From Rivularia sp. MS3 (GTDB lineage Bacteria > Cyanobacteriota > Cyanobacteriia > Cyanobacteriales > Nostocaceae): 57,432 nucleotides of DNA. How positions within the stretch are numbered: position 1 is the first letter of the stretch; each line of letters begins with the position of its first letter. A program made the position numbers and the translations under genes. Below are positions 36,901-44,457 of this stretch, one piece after another. The stretch covers positions 1 through 57,432 of the forward strand of contig JAHCMI010000061.1 in NCBI GenBank assembly GCA_019192545.1, in the 5' to 3' direction. The notes beneath the pieces are model-generated. The model ran no database searches. It was not told the origin of the DNA and saw only the letters and a list, made by a program, of their open reading frames with translations.

Positions 36901-37719
36901 AACTATGTGAATTGAATCATCATGATTGTTATCTGATTTAATCAACGCATTTTGAAATTGAATATTGTGAAAATCTTCTACCTGCCCAAAATCAAAATCC
37001 CAACCTTCATTTACATTAGAAATACTAACAAAACCATTATCAACGCTGGCAATTTTAACATTTCCACCAAAAGTTGTAATATAACCAGTTTCAAATAAAA
37101 TATCTCCAGCAATCAACCCCAAAGTTTTACCGGAATTTACCTGTAAACCCACAGTATTATTATTGCTGTCTTTAGCTATCGAACGATTTATAATCCTACC
37201 GGAATTCGAGCCATATTGTAACCCTAAAGGCACGTTAATACTTAATATTGGAGAATTAGAAACATCAACAGCGCTAAATATTTTACCATCAGTAAACTCT
37301 AAACTCTCGGCTGTAGTACCTAAAAAAGAGCCACCTATATCAAGGAGGGCATTTTCACCAAAAATAATTCCATTGGGATTAATTAAAAATAAATTTGCAT
37401 TACCATTAGTACGAATTACACCGTTTATATTAGAAATTTCTCCCCCGGTAACGCGATTAATAATATTGCTAATATCCGTAGAATTATCAAAAAAAACTGA
37501 ACCTGCACTAGGAATAGAAAATTCTTTAAAGCTATGAAAAAGATTATTGCCTCTGCGCGAACCATTTTCTATGATGAAGTCAATACCACTAAGGTTAGAT
37601 TTCACGGTAGTTCCCAAACTATTATCTTCACTTACCTGTGCCGTTGCGGATAAACAGTAACTAAAAAATGAAAATAAAACAGTTGCGAAATAGAAAAGGG
37701 TAGATGCGGGCTTCACCAT
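33994..37719 (-). CDS. Two-partner-secretion exoprotein (filamentous hemagglutinin type)
   Basis: A 1241-residue secreted protein. A Sec signal ends at SATA-Q (about residue 27). The N-terminal TPS domain (about 30-280) contains the NxxG motifs, including FLINPNGIIFGENA, and folds as the start of a beta-helix that directs export through a TpsB barrel. From about 290 to 1080 come some 30 degenerate repeats of roughly 25 residues with GNGGEINI/GNAGKINI turns, predicting a long right-handed beta-helix. The C-terminus is polar with two cysteines (SCRATS, QTCAEL). GAGGTGA just upstream of the ATG is a strong ribosome binding site. No TpsB transporter gene is adjacent. Likely an adhesin; the ligand is unknown. 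Confidence 0.9.
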   Translation of the reverse strand: MVKPASTLFYFATVLFSFFSYCLSATAQVSEDNSLGTTVKSNLSGIDFIIENGSRRGNNLFHSFKEFSIPSAGSVFFDNSTDISNIINRVTGGEISNINGVIRTNGNANLFLINPNGIIFGENALLDIGGSFLGTTAESLEFTDGKIFSAVDVSNSPILSINVPLGLQYGSNSGRIINRSIAKDSNNNTVGLQVNSGKTLGLIAGDILFETGYITTFGGNVKIASVDNGFVSISNVNEGWDFDFGQVEDFHNIQFQNALIKSDNNHDDSIHIVGEDIALTNNTKLISQNFADKNGGNILIKGNSILFDGDVGILNNGFSSKGNAGSILIEAADSIVSQNRNIISSSAKSGNAGNIDLKAKLIRFNSGSGITNDSMNGSANAGIISLTANSILYENSYATSVSQTVGNGGEINFIADNIQIKSSGFNVNNHGDGDGGKINFKGENIEIKLSGLEANSKGKGNAGEINLTGKNILVEQVGINSNTFNRGNGGKINLMGDSITIRQAGIAANSEGEGNAGEIHIKGNSFLLEQAGISSETFSSGRAGIINIFSDNVLLRKSGLSSRSYDDGYGGVININSRNFAIDSASINNDVYGKGDAGGVNIVSDNIRFYEALVSSTTEAEGNGGKINITAKYFEVENSGIASDTYGSGKGGEINIDSNQVAILKEAGIRAKSQVGATGNAGEINITGNDIFMEKDSEISTVARPNSSGNAGKINIVAESLELRDDNEIASFAEGTGNGGEIKIKADSLSLNNQSKIDTQTFNQGDAGKLILHLEKLQLNNNSSLNIRSNGTGNAGILDLNSNSIELDNQSSITAATLNSGDGGILNINANDILLNNKSQITTNTQGSGQGGKLILNTKNLNITQSRITAFTSNTGNAGNLNIKAQNINLTNGGGISTEVKPDARGMGGDLAIATSSLSVTDNSEITASSAGIGNAGSIKIDAKKVLIADSKLGAFSQTQAFAGAVNLSTETLEVIDNAQISVSSFGSGNAGNLELTADYITLNNQSKLKAETASGNGGNIKLRSSKILLSRNNSLISAQAGGTGDGGNIYIDSGLIISLKNSDIIANAFNGNGGQIKITTEGIIGARFRNQVTELSDITASSQFGVDGTVKIQNPNVNTNLTSIELPSQIIDSEQHISTSCRATSKNQFSVIGRGGLPSNPFKTLRGQRLWTDLRTNSHRSQQITKAPTANKKSSSIVEATGFVANKQGEIFLVADKRKYNQQATRNPQTCAELSHLEDS

Positions 37720-38158
37720 TAAAAATCACCTCGGCTAGCAATCGAAGAGGTTGATATTAGGGTACCCAGATAATTATTATCAATAGCAAAATTACCAAAA
37801 TCTCTATATTTCGAGAATATTAATTCACCGAGAAAGGCAGTCGGCAGTTGGCAGTCGGCAAGGAGAGTATAAAGACTGCCGTTAAACGGGTTGGAAGCCC
37901 CTAAATTCATTTATGAAAAACACAGTTATACTTTTTTTCGAGATGCTAAGCACAAGAAAAAATATGTCCTTGTTTGAAACCCCTAAATTAATTTATGGGG
38001 TACCACTGCCGACTGCCTACTTTCCACTGCCCTTCATTTTAATCTCGACAATTATCATAAAACAAACAGAAGGTGCGTGACACGAAAACTTGATTATTAC
38101 CTCAGAAACCAAACATAGTGCCACAGCACCCTACGAACTCATTTACTTTAATTTCGGT
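37720..38158. other. Intergenic region with dispersed repeats
   Basis: About 440 bp with GGCAGTC tandem repeats (37833-37860), two GAAGCCCCTAAATT-type repeats and a shortened GTGTCAC-type repeat (38072-38134). A 63-codon frame here is not supported. Confidence 0.6.
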
Positions 38159-39697
38159 TTATCCAAACCCGCCACCACCAGGAGTTTCTATCACAAAAAT
38201 ATCTCCGGGCTTCATTTCTACCGTTGCTGTACTATCTAATTCTTCTTCGCTGCCATTTTTACGAATTACCAAATTACGTCCAACTTTCCCCGCTTCTCCA
38301 TTATTTAAACCGAAGGGAGATATCAAACGGTGAGAGCAAAGAATATTTGCTGTCATATTTTCTAAAAATTGGATGCGACGAATTACTCCATTACCACCAG
38401 AATGTTTTCCTTTACCACCGCTACCGAGACGCAAACTAAAATTTTCTAGAAGTACCGGATATCTTGATTCTAATACTTCGGGGTCAGTTAAGCGCGAATT
38501 TGTCATGTGAGTTTGTACCGCATCGGTACCGTCAAAGTCTTCACCAGCACCGGAGCCGCCGCAGATTGTTTCGTAATATTGATAGTTTTCGTTGCCAAAG
38601 GTAAAGTTATTCATGGTACCTTGAGAACCTGACATTACTCCCAAGGCTCCATACAAAGCATCGACAATGGTTTGGGAAGTTTCCACATTACCGGCAACTA
38701 CCGCCGCCGGATGTATAGGATTGAGCATACAGCCCTCGGGAATAATAATTTCTAAAGGATTGAGACAGCCAGCATTCAGAGGAATATTATCTTTAACTAA
38801 AGTACGGAAGACGTATAAAACGGCAGCTTGAGTTACAGCTTTGGGAGCATTAAAGTTACTATTTAACTGTTTGGATGTGCCGGTAAAATCTATTTTGGCG
38901 CTGCGATTTTCTTTATTGATGCTGACTTCAACTTGAATTTTCGCACCGCTATCCATTTCATAACTAAAAGCACCATCTGTTAAAACATCAATGGCTTTTC
39001 TTACCGCATCTTCGGCATTATCTTGGACAAACTGCATATAGTTTTGTACAACTTCTAAGCTATATTGCTCAACCATTTTCAGAAGTTCTTGAACTCCACG
39101 ATTGTTAGCAGCGATCGCAGCTTTGAAGTCAGCTATATTTTGGTCGGGGTTTCTAGCTGGATAAACGTGATCTGCTAGTACTTCCCTAACTGCTTGCTCT
39201 CGAAAATTTCCTGATTCAACTAAGAGAAAATTATCAAATAAAATCCCTTCTTCTTCTATAGTTTTACTATTAGGAGGCATCGAACCTGGTGTAATGCCCC
39301 CAATATCGGCTTGATGCCCGCGAGAAGCAACGTAGAAAATAGGATTATTAGCAACACCAAAAACAGGAGTAATTGCCGTTACGTCGGGAAGATGAGTTCC
39401 ACCGTTATAGGGATTATTTGATAAATAGACATTTCCCGGTTTTAAACTGTTACCCTTATCATTAATTAAGCTGCGAACGCTTTCACTCATCGAACCCAAA
39501 TGTACGGGAATATGAGGAGCATTTGCAACTAATAAACCAGTTGCGTCAAATATTGCACAGGAAAAATCCAAACGTTCTTTAATGTTTACCGAAGCTGCCG
39601 TATTTTGCAGCACAATTCCCATTTGTTCGGCAATAAATTGATAAAGATTTTTAAATATTTCTAAACGAACTGGGTCGGGTTGGTTGGTTTTATGCAT
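38159..39697 (-). CDS. Hydantoinase B/5-oxoprolinase family protein
   Basis: A 512-residue HyuB-type protein, the B component of ATP-dependent hydantoinases/5-oxoprolinases that open cyclic amide rings (for example 5-oxoproline to glutamate). The opening (DPVRLEIFKNLYQFIAEQMG, then LQNTAASVNIKERLDFSCA) is diagnostic, as are HIPVHLGSM, NNPYNGGTHLPD, ASRGHQADIGG and the C-terminal ETPGGGGFG. Length matches full HyuB. The partner HyuA gene, usually adjacent or fused, is not in this window, so it must be elsewhere. Substrate is unassigned. The ATG is clear. Confidence 0.9.
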   Translation of the reverse strand: MHKTNQPDPVRLEIFKNLYQFIAEQMGIVLQNTAASVNIKERLDFSCAIFDATGLLVANAPHIPVHLGSMSESVRSLINDKGNSLKPGNVYLSNNPYNGGTHLPDVTAITPVFGVANNPIFYVASRGHQADIGGITPGSMPPNSKTIEEEGILFDNFLLVESGNFREQAVREVLADHVYPARNPDQNIADFKAAIAANNRGVQELLKMVEQYSLEVVQNYMQFVQDNAEDAVRKAIDVLTDGAFSYEMDSGAKIQVEVSINKENRSAKIDFTGTSKQLNSNFNAPKAVTQAAVLYVFRTLVKDNIPLNAGCLNPLEIIIPEGCMLNPIHPAAVVAGNVETSQTIVDALYGALGVMSGSQGTMNNFTFGNENYQYYETICGGSGAGEDFDGTDAVQTHMTNSRLTDPEVLESRYPVLLENFSLRLGSGGKGKHSGGNGVIRRIQFLENMTANILCSHRLISPFGLNNGEAGKVGRNLVIRKNGSEEELDSTATVEMKPGDIFVIETPGGGGFG

Positions 39698-39782
39698 GGT
39701 AGATTTATTGTTAGATGAACCTCACCCCTCATTAAAGAGAGGGATGTTTAAAGAATGGGGCTTTAATAATTTGATTTAAGTT

Positions 39783-39851
39783 GTAGGTTGGGTGAAACGG
39801 AGTGTAACCCAACATCCGTGTTGGGTTACGCTAACGCTTCACCCAACCTAC
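39783..39851. repeat. GTAGGTTGGGT...ACCCAACCTAC hairpin
   Basis: A 69-bp inverted repeat of the same family as 32538-32605 and 50206-50298, between hyuB and the phosphatase gene. Confidence 0.8.
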
Positions 39852-39908
39852 GAATCAAATTTCTAATCCGATAAAATTAACGTAGTCAAATACTACGAAC
39901 ATACATAA

Positions 39909-40454
39909 CTATCTGTCTTTTTCACCAAAAATACGACAATTATCCAAAATTGCATTAAATTTTTCAATTGCTTTCTGCGGATTCTCACCTTTCATTGCAG
40001 CTGTAACTATAAATTCGTAGGGATTTCTTTTGATTCGCATAACTGTAGATATCGCTTCTTGATTGGTAAATCCCCCTTTGTAAACTAACCAAGCAGCTAA
40101 AACCTGCCCCGTGCGTCCAATTCCGGCAGAGCAGTGGACTACTGCTTTTTCATTTAGTCGATTAGCTTCTGCTAGAAATGGTAAAATGTTTTGAATTAAT
40201 ATTTGACTATCAATTAAAGTAAAATCTTCAATCGGTGCCCAACAAACTTTTTTAGAGCCGAATTCTTGTTGATATAACTCTAATAGATTAGAATATTTTT
40301 GCAATTGAGTTTGAGCAAGCAAACAACAGACGCGCTTTATACCTTGGCTTTGCATAAACTCAATCCATTGCCAAACCTTTTCATCATTATATCCGGGTCT
40401 TGCAGAACCATATACGATAGTTTCATTTTCGCTTGCCGGTGCAAATTTGTACAT
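39909..40454 (-). CDS. Dual-specificity/tyrosine phosphatase-like protein
   Basis: A 181-residue cysteine phosphatase. The P-loop HCSAGIGRTG gives the nucleophile Cys108 and Arg114 of the CX5R motif. A general acid is probably Asp78 in APIEDF, about 30 residues upstream, as usual. The N-terminal SARPGYNDEKVWQW recalls the start of small dual-specificity phosphatases. It may act on phosphoproteins, phosphoinositide-like or RNA 5' phosphate substrates; sequence alone does not decide. No kinase gene nearby. Confidence 0.88.
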   Translation of the reverse strand: MYKFAPASENETIVYGSARPGYNDEKVWQWIEFMQSQGIKRVCCLLAQTQLQKYSNLLELYQQEFGSKKVCWAPIEDFTLIDSQILIQNILPFLAEANRLNEKAVVHCSAGIGRTGQVLAAWLVYKGGFTNQEAISTVMRIKRNPYEFIVTAAMKGENPQKAIEKFNAILDNCRIFGEKDR

Positions 40455-40577
40455 ATAATAATTTAGTTTGGTTAGTATAAGAATTTATTTAGGTAAGTAA
40501 GAAGAACGATGCAATAATTGACATTTTATCAGCTTCTTAAATGCTGGTATAATTAATGCAATTTTACACCGCAATCA

Positions 40578-40931
40578 ATGACTCAATTCATAGCTTTACT
40601 ACTCTCCTTAGCTATTGAAATTCCAATTATTTTATTGCTAACTCACTATCTACAAAGATTTTCGTCTTTTGTCGAATTATTAGCAATGTCTTCTTTAGCC
40701 TGCGGTGCAACTCTTTTGACTCATCCTTTAGCATGGACGAGCAATCAAATAATTATTCATGACTTAATATTTCCTGTAAGAATAATTATCATCGAAGCCA
40801 TTGTTATTTTTATTGAAGGCTTTTTATATTCGCAAGTTTTAGACTTAGGCTGGAGGAAAGGAATATATTTATCAATGATTGCGAATATTGCTTCTTTCTG
40901 CGGCGGAATAATTATGTATAAACTTCTTTGA
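40578..40931 (+). CDS. Hypothetical four-helix membrane protein
   Basis: A 117-residue very hydrophobic protein with about four membrane helices: FIALLLSLAIEIPIILLLTH, then FVELLAMSSLACGATLLTH, VRIIIIEAIVIFIEGFLYS and GIYLSMIANIASFCGGIIMY. No known domain recognised. It ends eight bases from the end of the convergent gene at 40940. A link to that membrane protein is possible only by position. Confidence 0.7.
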   Translation: MTQFIALLLSLAIEIPIILLLTHYLQRFSSFVELLAMSSLACGATLLTHPLAWTSNQIIIHDLIFPVRIIIIEAIVIFIEGFLYSQVLDLGWRKGIYLSMIANIASFCGGIIMYKLL

Positions 40932-40939
40932 CTTAAACT

Positions 40940-41911
40940 TTAATTTAAAATAACTTTCTCTTGTGCGGGAATCGCTAAAGCTAAAAGTAAAATAGGAAAC
41001 TCTATCCAAGCATGAATTGCTGCTGCAATTGAGTATAGTTTACGGGCATCGGTAAAGGATTGAGCAAAGTAAATGAATATTAACGTGCTTAAAAATATGA
41101 CTACTTTTTCAAATACCCTTTGACGATTCCATGCTTTAAAACTATTGCTTTTGCTTTTTTCCCACTTAGGTAATACACCCAAAACTACCGCGTAGTGCAT
41201 ACATTGCAGAAATACCGCCGCCGAAAACGCATTAATTGCGATCGCGCTTTTATGTAGCTCTTGAGGTACGAATGCGCCTAGGTGAAGCTGTAAGTTGCCA
41301 GCTTGCAGGATATCAGCCGATGGTGCAACCAAATTCAAGGAAAATAAAAAATTATAGGGATATCCAGAAATAATTATTGATGGAATTATTGCAAATACAA
41401 TTAAACAAATAAATAAAGCAAATTTTCGCTCTCTACCGCCTAATCTTTCGGCAATAAAACCTACGGGAGTCAGATTGTGTAAAACAGCAAGAAGCAACAT
41501 CATCAATGTAGGTATCCAAAATACTCCAGTAGAAAGGATAATACATATTGAGATACCTAAAATTGCTAATTTCCAATCTTTCACTTTCAAAATTGGCATA
41601 ACCAGAATAACTAAGCCAATTACACAAATTAATTCTAAAGGTACGCTTATCGAAGAATTAACTATACCCAGAAGTTGTAAAATTCGTAAATTAACTATGA
41701 TTAGCAGCAGAATTACAATTCTTCTTTGTAAATCAATACTTAAACGCGGATGAAAACGAGAATTGACATAGCGCAACTCAGTCAAAACATGAGCCAGCCC
41801 AAAACTCGCTAACGTTAATGTATAAGTGGCTAAAGGAAAAGCCACCGATATAAATGCAGCAGTTAGTATTAAGAAGGTAGCTGCAATCATCGATTGTTTA
41901 GAAATTAACAT
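40940..41911 (-). CDS. Hypothetical polytopic membrane protein
   Basis: A 323-residue protein with about nine membrane helices. Histidines recur inside or at the edge of helices (FGLAHVLTELRYV, LLLAVLHNLTPVGF, FLQCMHYAVVLGVLP, AAAIHAWIEFPILL), which could bind metal. The pattern faintly recalls Brp/Blh-type carotenoid oxygenases or other membrane di-iron/heme proteins, but I cannot confirm any family. The gene is convergent with the small membrane protein at 40578. The ATG start is clear. Confidence 0.6.
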   Translation of the reverse strand: MLISKQSMIAATFLILTAAFISVAFPLATYTLTLASFGLAHVLTELRYVNSRFHPRLSIDLQRRIVILLLIIVNLRILQLLGIVNSSISVPLELICVIGLVILVMPILKVKDWKLAILGISICIILSTGVFWIPTLMMLLLAVLHNLTPVGFIAERLGGRERKFALFICLIVFAIIPSIIISGYPYNFLFSLNLVAPSADILQAGNLQLHLGAFVPQELHKSAIAINAFSAAVFLQCMHYAVVLGVLPKWEKSKSNSFKAWNRQRVFEKVVIFLSTLIFIYFAQSFTDARKLYSIAAAIHAWIEFPILLLALAIPAQEKVILN

Positions 41912-41944
41912 TAAATAACATTCAACTATCTATTCTTAAAAAAA

Positions 41945-42186
41945 TTATCATTCGGCTTTCTTAGGTATTGGTAGGGTGCGTTATGACGACAGTAAGGCCC
42001 GCACCGTAACCCTTATTAAGTGGTGCGTTGCGCTGCGCGACAACACAACGGCAGTATTGGGGGAGGAAAATCCACACCCCAATCTGCCTCCCCTACGTAT
42101 GTTATGCCCTTCGGGCACGCTTCGCTAACAAAAATCAAATAGTAATCCTATATTATTAAAAAATTATCATTCGGCTTTCTTATATT
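41945..42186. mobile_element. TATAGGATT-family element inserted at a gene end, flanked by long direct repeats
   Basis: A copy of the 25672-25942 element, in opposite orientation, occupies about 41965-42152. It ends AGTAATCCTATA and holds the CCCTTCGGG hairpin module at 42103-42130. It is bracketed by near-identical 26-bp direct repeats (TTATCATTCGGCTTTCTTA at 41945 and 42166), the second of which is the 3' end of the gene at 42167-42838. Confidence 0.75.
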
Positions 42187-42838
42187 TATTTAGTCTCCTC
42201 CAGTAAGCAGCCCCACCAATCAAAGACATGCCAAAAACTGGAACATACCAAAGGAAAGCTGTATTTTTGCTTGCAGGCAATGGCAGCTTATCTCCCTGTA
42301 AATAAGCTTTTGTTTCTGATTTATTGTTTTTATAAAAATAAGTAATTGAGCTATTATTCAAATTTAAATATCTATTATTAATTTCAGAAACTTCATAACC
42401 CATAGCAACTTTATCTATTTGATAAATGTCCTTCATTCTTTTAATAGGATTGATTCTTCTTGTCGCAGGAATTAATTTATCTTTTTTGCTTTCAAAATCT
42501 TTTAATCGCTCAAATTCTCCAATAATATCTTTCTTTAAATCAACATCAGATTTTTTCAAGGCATAAACTTCACCATAAACACGATAGCCACCCAAATTAT
42601 GACATTCATCGGACTTTAACAGCCTATTCCTAGGTGTCATTCTGGGACCATCTGATTTTTCAACCACCATAAATAAGTAGTCTGGATATTTATCAATATT
42701 AGTAATCTTGAAACAATAACTTACACGACTCATACCCGGAGTTATAACATCTGCTTTTACTAAAGATGATTCAAATAAAGTTAATAAAATTCCTAAAAAA
42801 AGTATTGAAATTAAACTCTGCTTGCGAAATAATCTCAT
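42167..42838 (-). CDS. Secreted or membrane-anchored protein, unknown
   Basis: A 223-residue exported protein. The N-terminal signal (MRLFRKQSLISILFLGILLT, cleaved near VKA-D at about 30) and a C-terminal hydrophobic helix followed by basic residues (FLWYVPVFGMSLIGGAAYWRR) suggest a sorting or anchor tail. The middle part is a mixed domain with two cysteines (SYCFKI, DECHNL) and no family I know. Its signal and tail closely match the shorter protein encoded at 43046-43276, so the two are paralogues. A miniature element sits directly behind its stop codon. Confidence 0.7.
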   Translation of the reverse strand: MRLFRKQSLISILFLGILLTLFESSLVKADVITPGMSRVSYCFKITNIDKYPDYLFMVVEKSDGPRMTPRNRLLKSDECHNLGGYRVYGEVYALKKSDVDLKKDIIGEFERLKDFESKKDKLIPATRRINPIKRMKDIYQIDKVAMGYEVSEINNRYLNLNNSSITYFYKNNKSETKAYLQGDKLPLPASKNTAFLWYVPVFGMSLIGGAAYWRRLNKYKKAE

Positions 42839-43045
42839 GCTACGATATACAATGAAGACGTATTATTTATAACTTAATAATCTTTACATTGCATAAGTAC
42901 TTAGGCAAAATAAATTGTAGATTTGTCATTGCGAATGCAGCGAAGGTGAATGCTTCGCACAGCGAACAATGAGACAAATAATTTTGCATACCGACTTAAC
43001 TATTCCTAGCCTGATAAAATTGCTCATTGGTAAAAATTATTATTA

Positions 43046-43276
43046 TTATTTCTCTTTCTCCACATTTTTAGTTTTTTTCCAAAATACAACCCCAGCAATT
43101 AAAGAAATTCCCAAAATAGGCACAACTAAAAGAAGGCTGTTATTGTTTTTTACAGATTCTATATATTCTTCTTCTGGTGGTAAAACATCTGCCCTTGCTA
43201 AAGATGGATTTAGCAAACACAGTAGTATTGCTAATCTAAATATTAAGATTAAACTCTGTTTGCGAAATAATTTCAT
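43046..43276 (-). CDS. Short paralogue of 42167-42838, core missing
   Basis: A 76-residue protein starting at the ATG MKLFRKQSLILIF (a TTG three codons upstream is less likely). It has the same signal peptide type, ending LARA-DVL, then only about 20 polar residues (PPEEEYIESVKNNNS), then the same C-terminal helix and basic tail (LLLVVPILGISLIAGVVFWKK). The whole central domain of the neighbouring paralogue is absent. Either a deletion derivative or a genuine small anchor protein. Same strand, 207 bp upstream of the longer gene. Confidence 0.65.
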   Translation of the reverse strand: MKLFRKQSLILIFRLAILLCLLNPSLARADVLPPEEEYIESVKNNNSLLLVVPILGISLIAGVVFWKKTKNVEKEK

Positions 43277-43370
43277 GGGATTCAATTAAGAAACTACATA
43301 ATATTTATAACTTCTATCTTAATCAAATTATTTGTATTTATTCGGAGCTTGTAAAAGAAGTTGAAGCGTT

Positions 43371-43403
43371 AGAAACCCGGTTTTTTAAAAAAACCGGGTT
43401 TCT
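43371..43403. repeat. Perfect 16-bp inverted repeat
   Basis: AGAAACCCGGTTTTTT, one base, then its exact complement. A common dispersed hairpin in Nostocales; here it separates the short exported-protein gene from the structured RNA region. Confidence 0.9.
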
Positions 43404-43582
43404 GCATTCTCAGCTAGGACTTAGGATTGCTATAACAAATTATTGTCCATGTAATATTTTGTGTTACACTCTGTAGTGAGGTAGCAGTAAAGCTTTGCTA
43501 TAGCTCGGGTTCAGAATGCCCGACTGGTGCGTCAAGCATTGCTTTGAACGTATACCGCGAAGTATTGAAAACTATTTCAACA

Positions 43583-43679
43583 GCATAATTAGCTCAGAGG
43601 AAGAGCGTTAGACTTGAAATCTAAAGGACGTAGGTATGTCCTAGCGGACACGCTTCGCTAACAACTCCTACATTGTGCG
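43583..43679 (+). tRNA. tRNA-like gene, anticodon TGA, T-loop interrupted by dispersed repeat
   Basis: Acceptor GCATAAT/ATTGTGC (7 bp), D-stem GCTC/GAGC, anticodon stem TTAGA/TCTAA with loop CTTGAAA (anticodon TGA at 43615-43617) and T-stem GTAGG/CCTAC. The T-loop (43635-43666) is 32 nt instead of 7 because a small repeat (TATGTCCTAGCGGACACGC...) is inserted. There is no long variable arm, although TGA would mean serine. CCA is not encoded. Possibly a pseudo-tRNA. Confidence 0.7.
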
Positions 43680-43681
43680 CC

Positions 43682-43782
43682 CAAAAGTTAGCTCAATGGC
43701 AGAGCAATAGACTCATAATCTATGATTCACAGGTATCTCCCTTCGGGAGACGCTCCGCGAACGATTCCTGTACTTTTAACCA
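43682..43782 (+). tRNA. tRNA-like gene, anticodon CAT, T-loop interrupted by dispersed repeat
   Basis: Acceptor CAAAAGT/ACTTTTA (first pair C-A mismatched), D-stem GCTC/GAGC, anticodon stem ATAGA/TCTAT with loop CTCATAA (CAT at 43714-43716), T-stem ACAGG/CCTGT and encoded CCA (43780-43782). The T-loop (43734-43766) is 33 nt, holding a different version of the small hairpin repeat (CTCCCTTCGGGAGACGC...). It follows the TGA gene after two bases. Confidence 0.7.
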
Positions 43783-44281
43783 ACAAACTAACCTGAAAAG
43801 TTAGTCAAATCCTACCCTGTCACGGTAGATAAAAAATCCGCAAAACGCTCCTAAGCTCCTTGTTGGAAACAAGGTTCCCAATGGTTGATTTATCAACACA
43901 GGGGAGCGCAATCGGAATGCTTTCCTAGAAAGCAAGCTCCGCAATGTAAGTGCCTGCAACCTTTAGTTACCTAGTAACTTTCGGAAGCTATGGTGAAGTA
44001 GCCAGAGCAATTGTCTTTTCTTTAAATTGAGTATGGGCTTCGCTGGCTGAATTCAGTTTTTCTCAGGAAATTCTGGAAAGATGAAGCGAACCTCGTATTT
44101 GAAAATTGTTCGATAATTTGAGATTACCTGCGGGTATTCTTAGGTTTAACAGCAGTTTTCTTAATCCAGTTACTGCAAAAGCTTTTGCCCGCTACGGAAG
44201 CATATCAGCACTTGCATTTGCGGAGTTTTTGATTGGATAGGGAGTAATGTCGGATTCGCTTAATCGTATGAATAAAAATAT

Positions 44282-44336
44282 GTTCGTAGTTGCGCTTCAG
44301 CGCCAAAAATCTTGGCGCTGAAGCGCAACTACGAAC
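44282..44336. repeat. REP-like palindrome, second copy
   Basis: Two 25-bp perfect arms (GTTCGTAGTTGCGCTTCAGC...) with a 5-nt loop, homologous to 25586-25631. It lies between the two structured-RNA units. Confidence 0.9.
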
Positions 44337-44457
44337 CCTGTATTATAAGTAATTATCCGAACTTTATATAATGAGTAGCAGGTAGTTAAGAATTACCAAT
44401 CCCCCATTCTCTATTCGCTATGCTAAATTTGTAGCGAGATAGTAATTAAGCCACAAA

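Larger units (their letters stand above)
43497..44230 (+). ncRNA. Large structured RNA with two embedded tRNA-like genes, unit 1
   Basis: About 734 nt, homologous to unit 2 (44458-45009). It starts with conserved hairpins (43506-43522 CGGG/CCCG; 43530-43550 CGT/ACG), then two tRNA-like genes. A variable part follows, then a 289-nt 3' domain closed by a long-range helix: 43937-43953 (CTCCGCAATGTAAGTGC) with 44208-44225, followed directly by TTTTT. In unit 2 the same helices are kept with compensatory changes, which is good evidence for a functional RNA. Size, ornate structure and tRNA association recall GOLLD/ROOL-class RNAs; this identity is a hypothesis. No open frame is conserved between the units. 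Confidence 0.7.

Noticed and set aside
35740-37537. Several plus-strand frames inside the exoprotein gene
   Set aside because: Antisense shadows of a repetitive coding sequence with a clear signal peptide and frame on the minus strand.
42969-43289. Open frame of 106 codons on the plus strand
   Set aside because: Antisense to the short exported-protein gene, which has a signal peptide and paralogue support.
43682-43782. Initiator tRNA-fMet, suggested by the CAT anticodon and C1-A72 mismatch
   Set aside because: The anticodon stem lacks the three G-C pairs of initiators and the T-loop is interrupted.
43583-43782. Group I intron in the tRNA genes, as in cyanobacterial tRNA-Leu
   Set aside because: The extra sequence is only 25-26 nt, lies in the T-loop instead of the anticodon loop, and matches a dispersed repeat.
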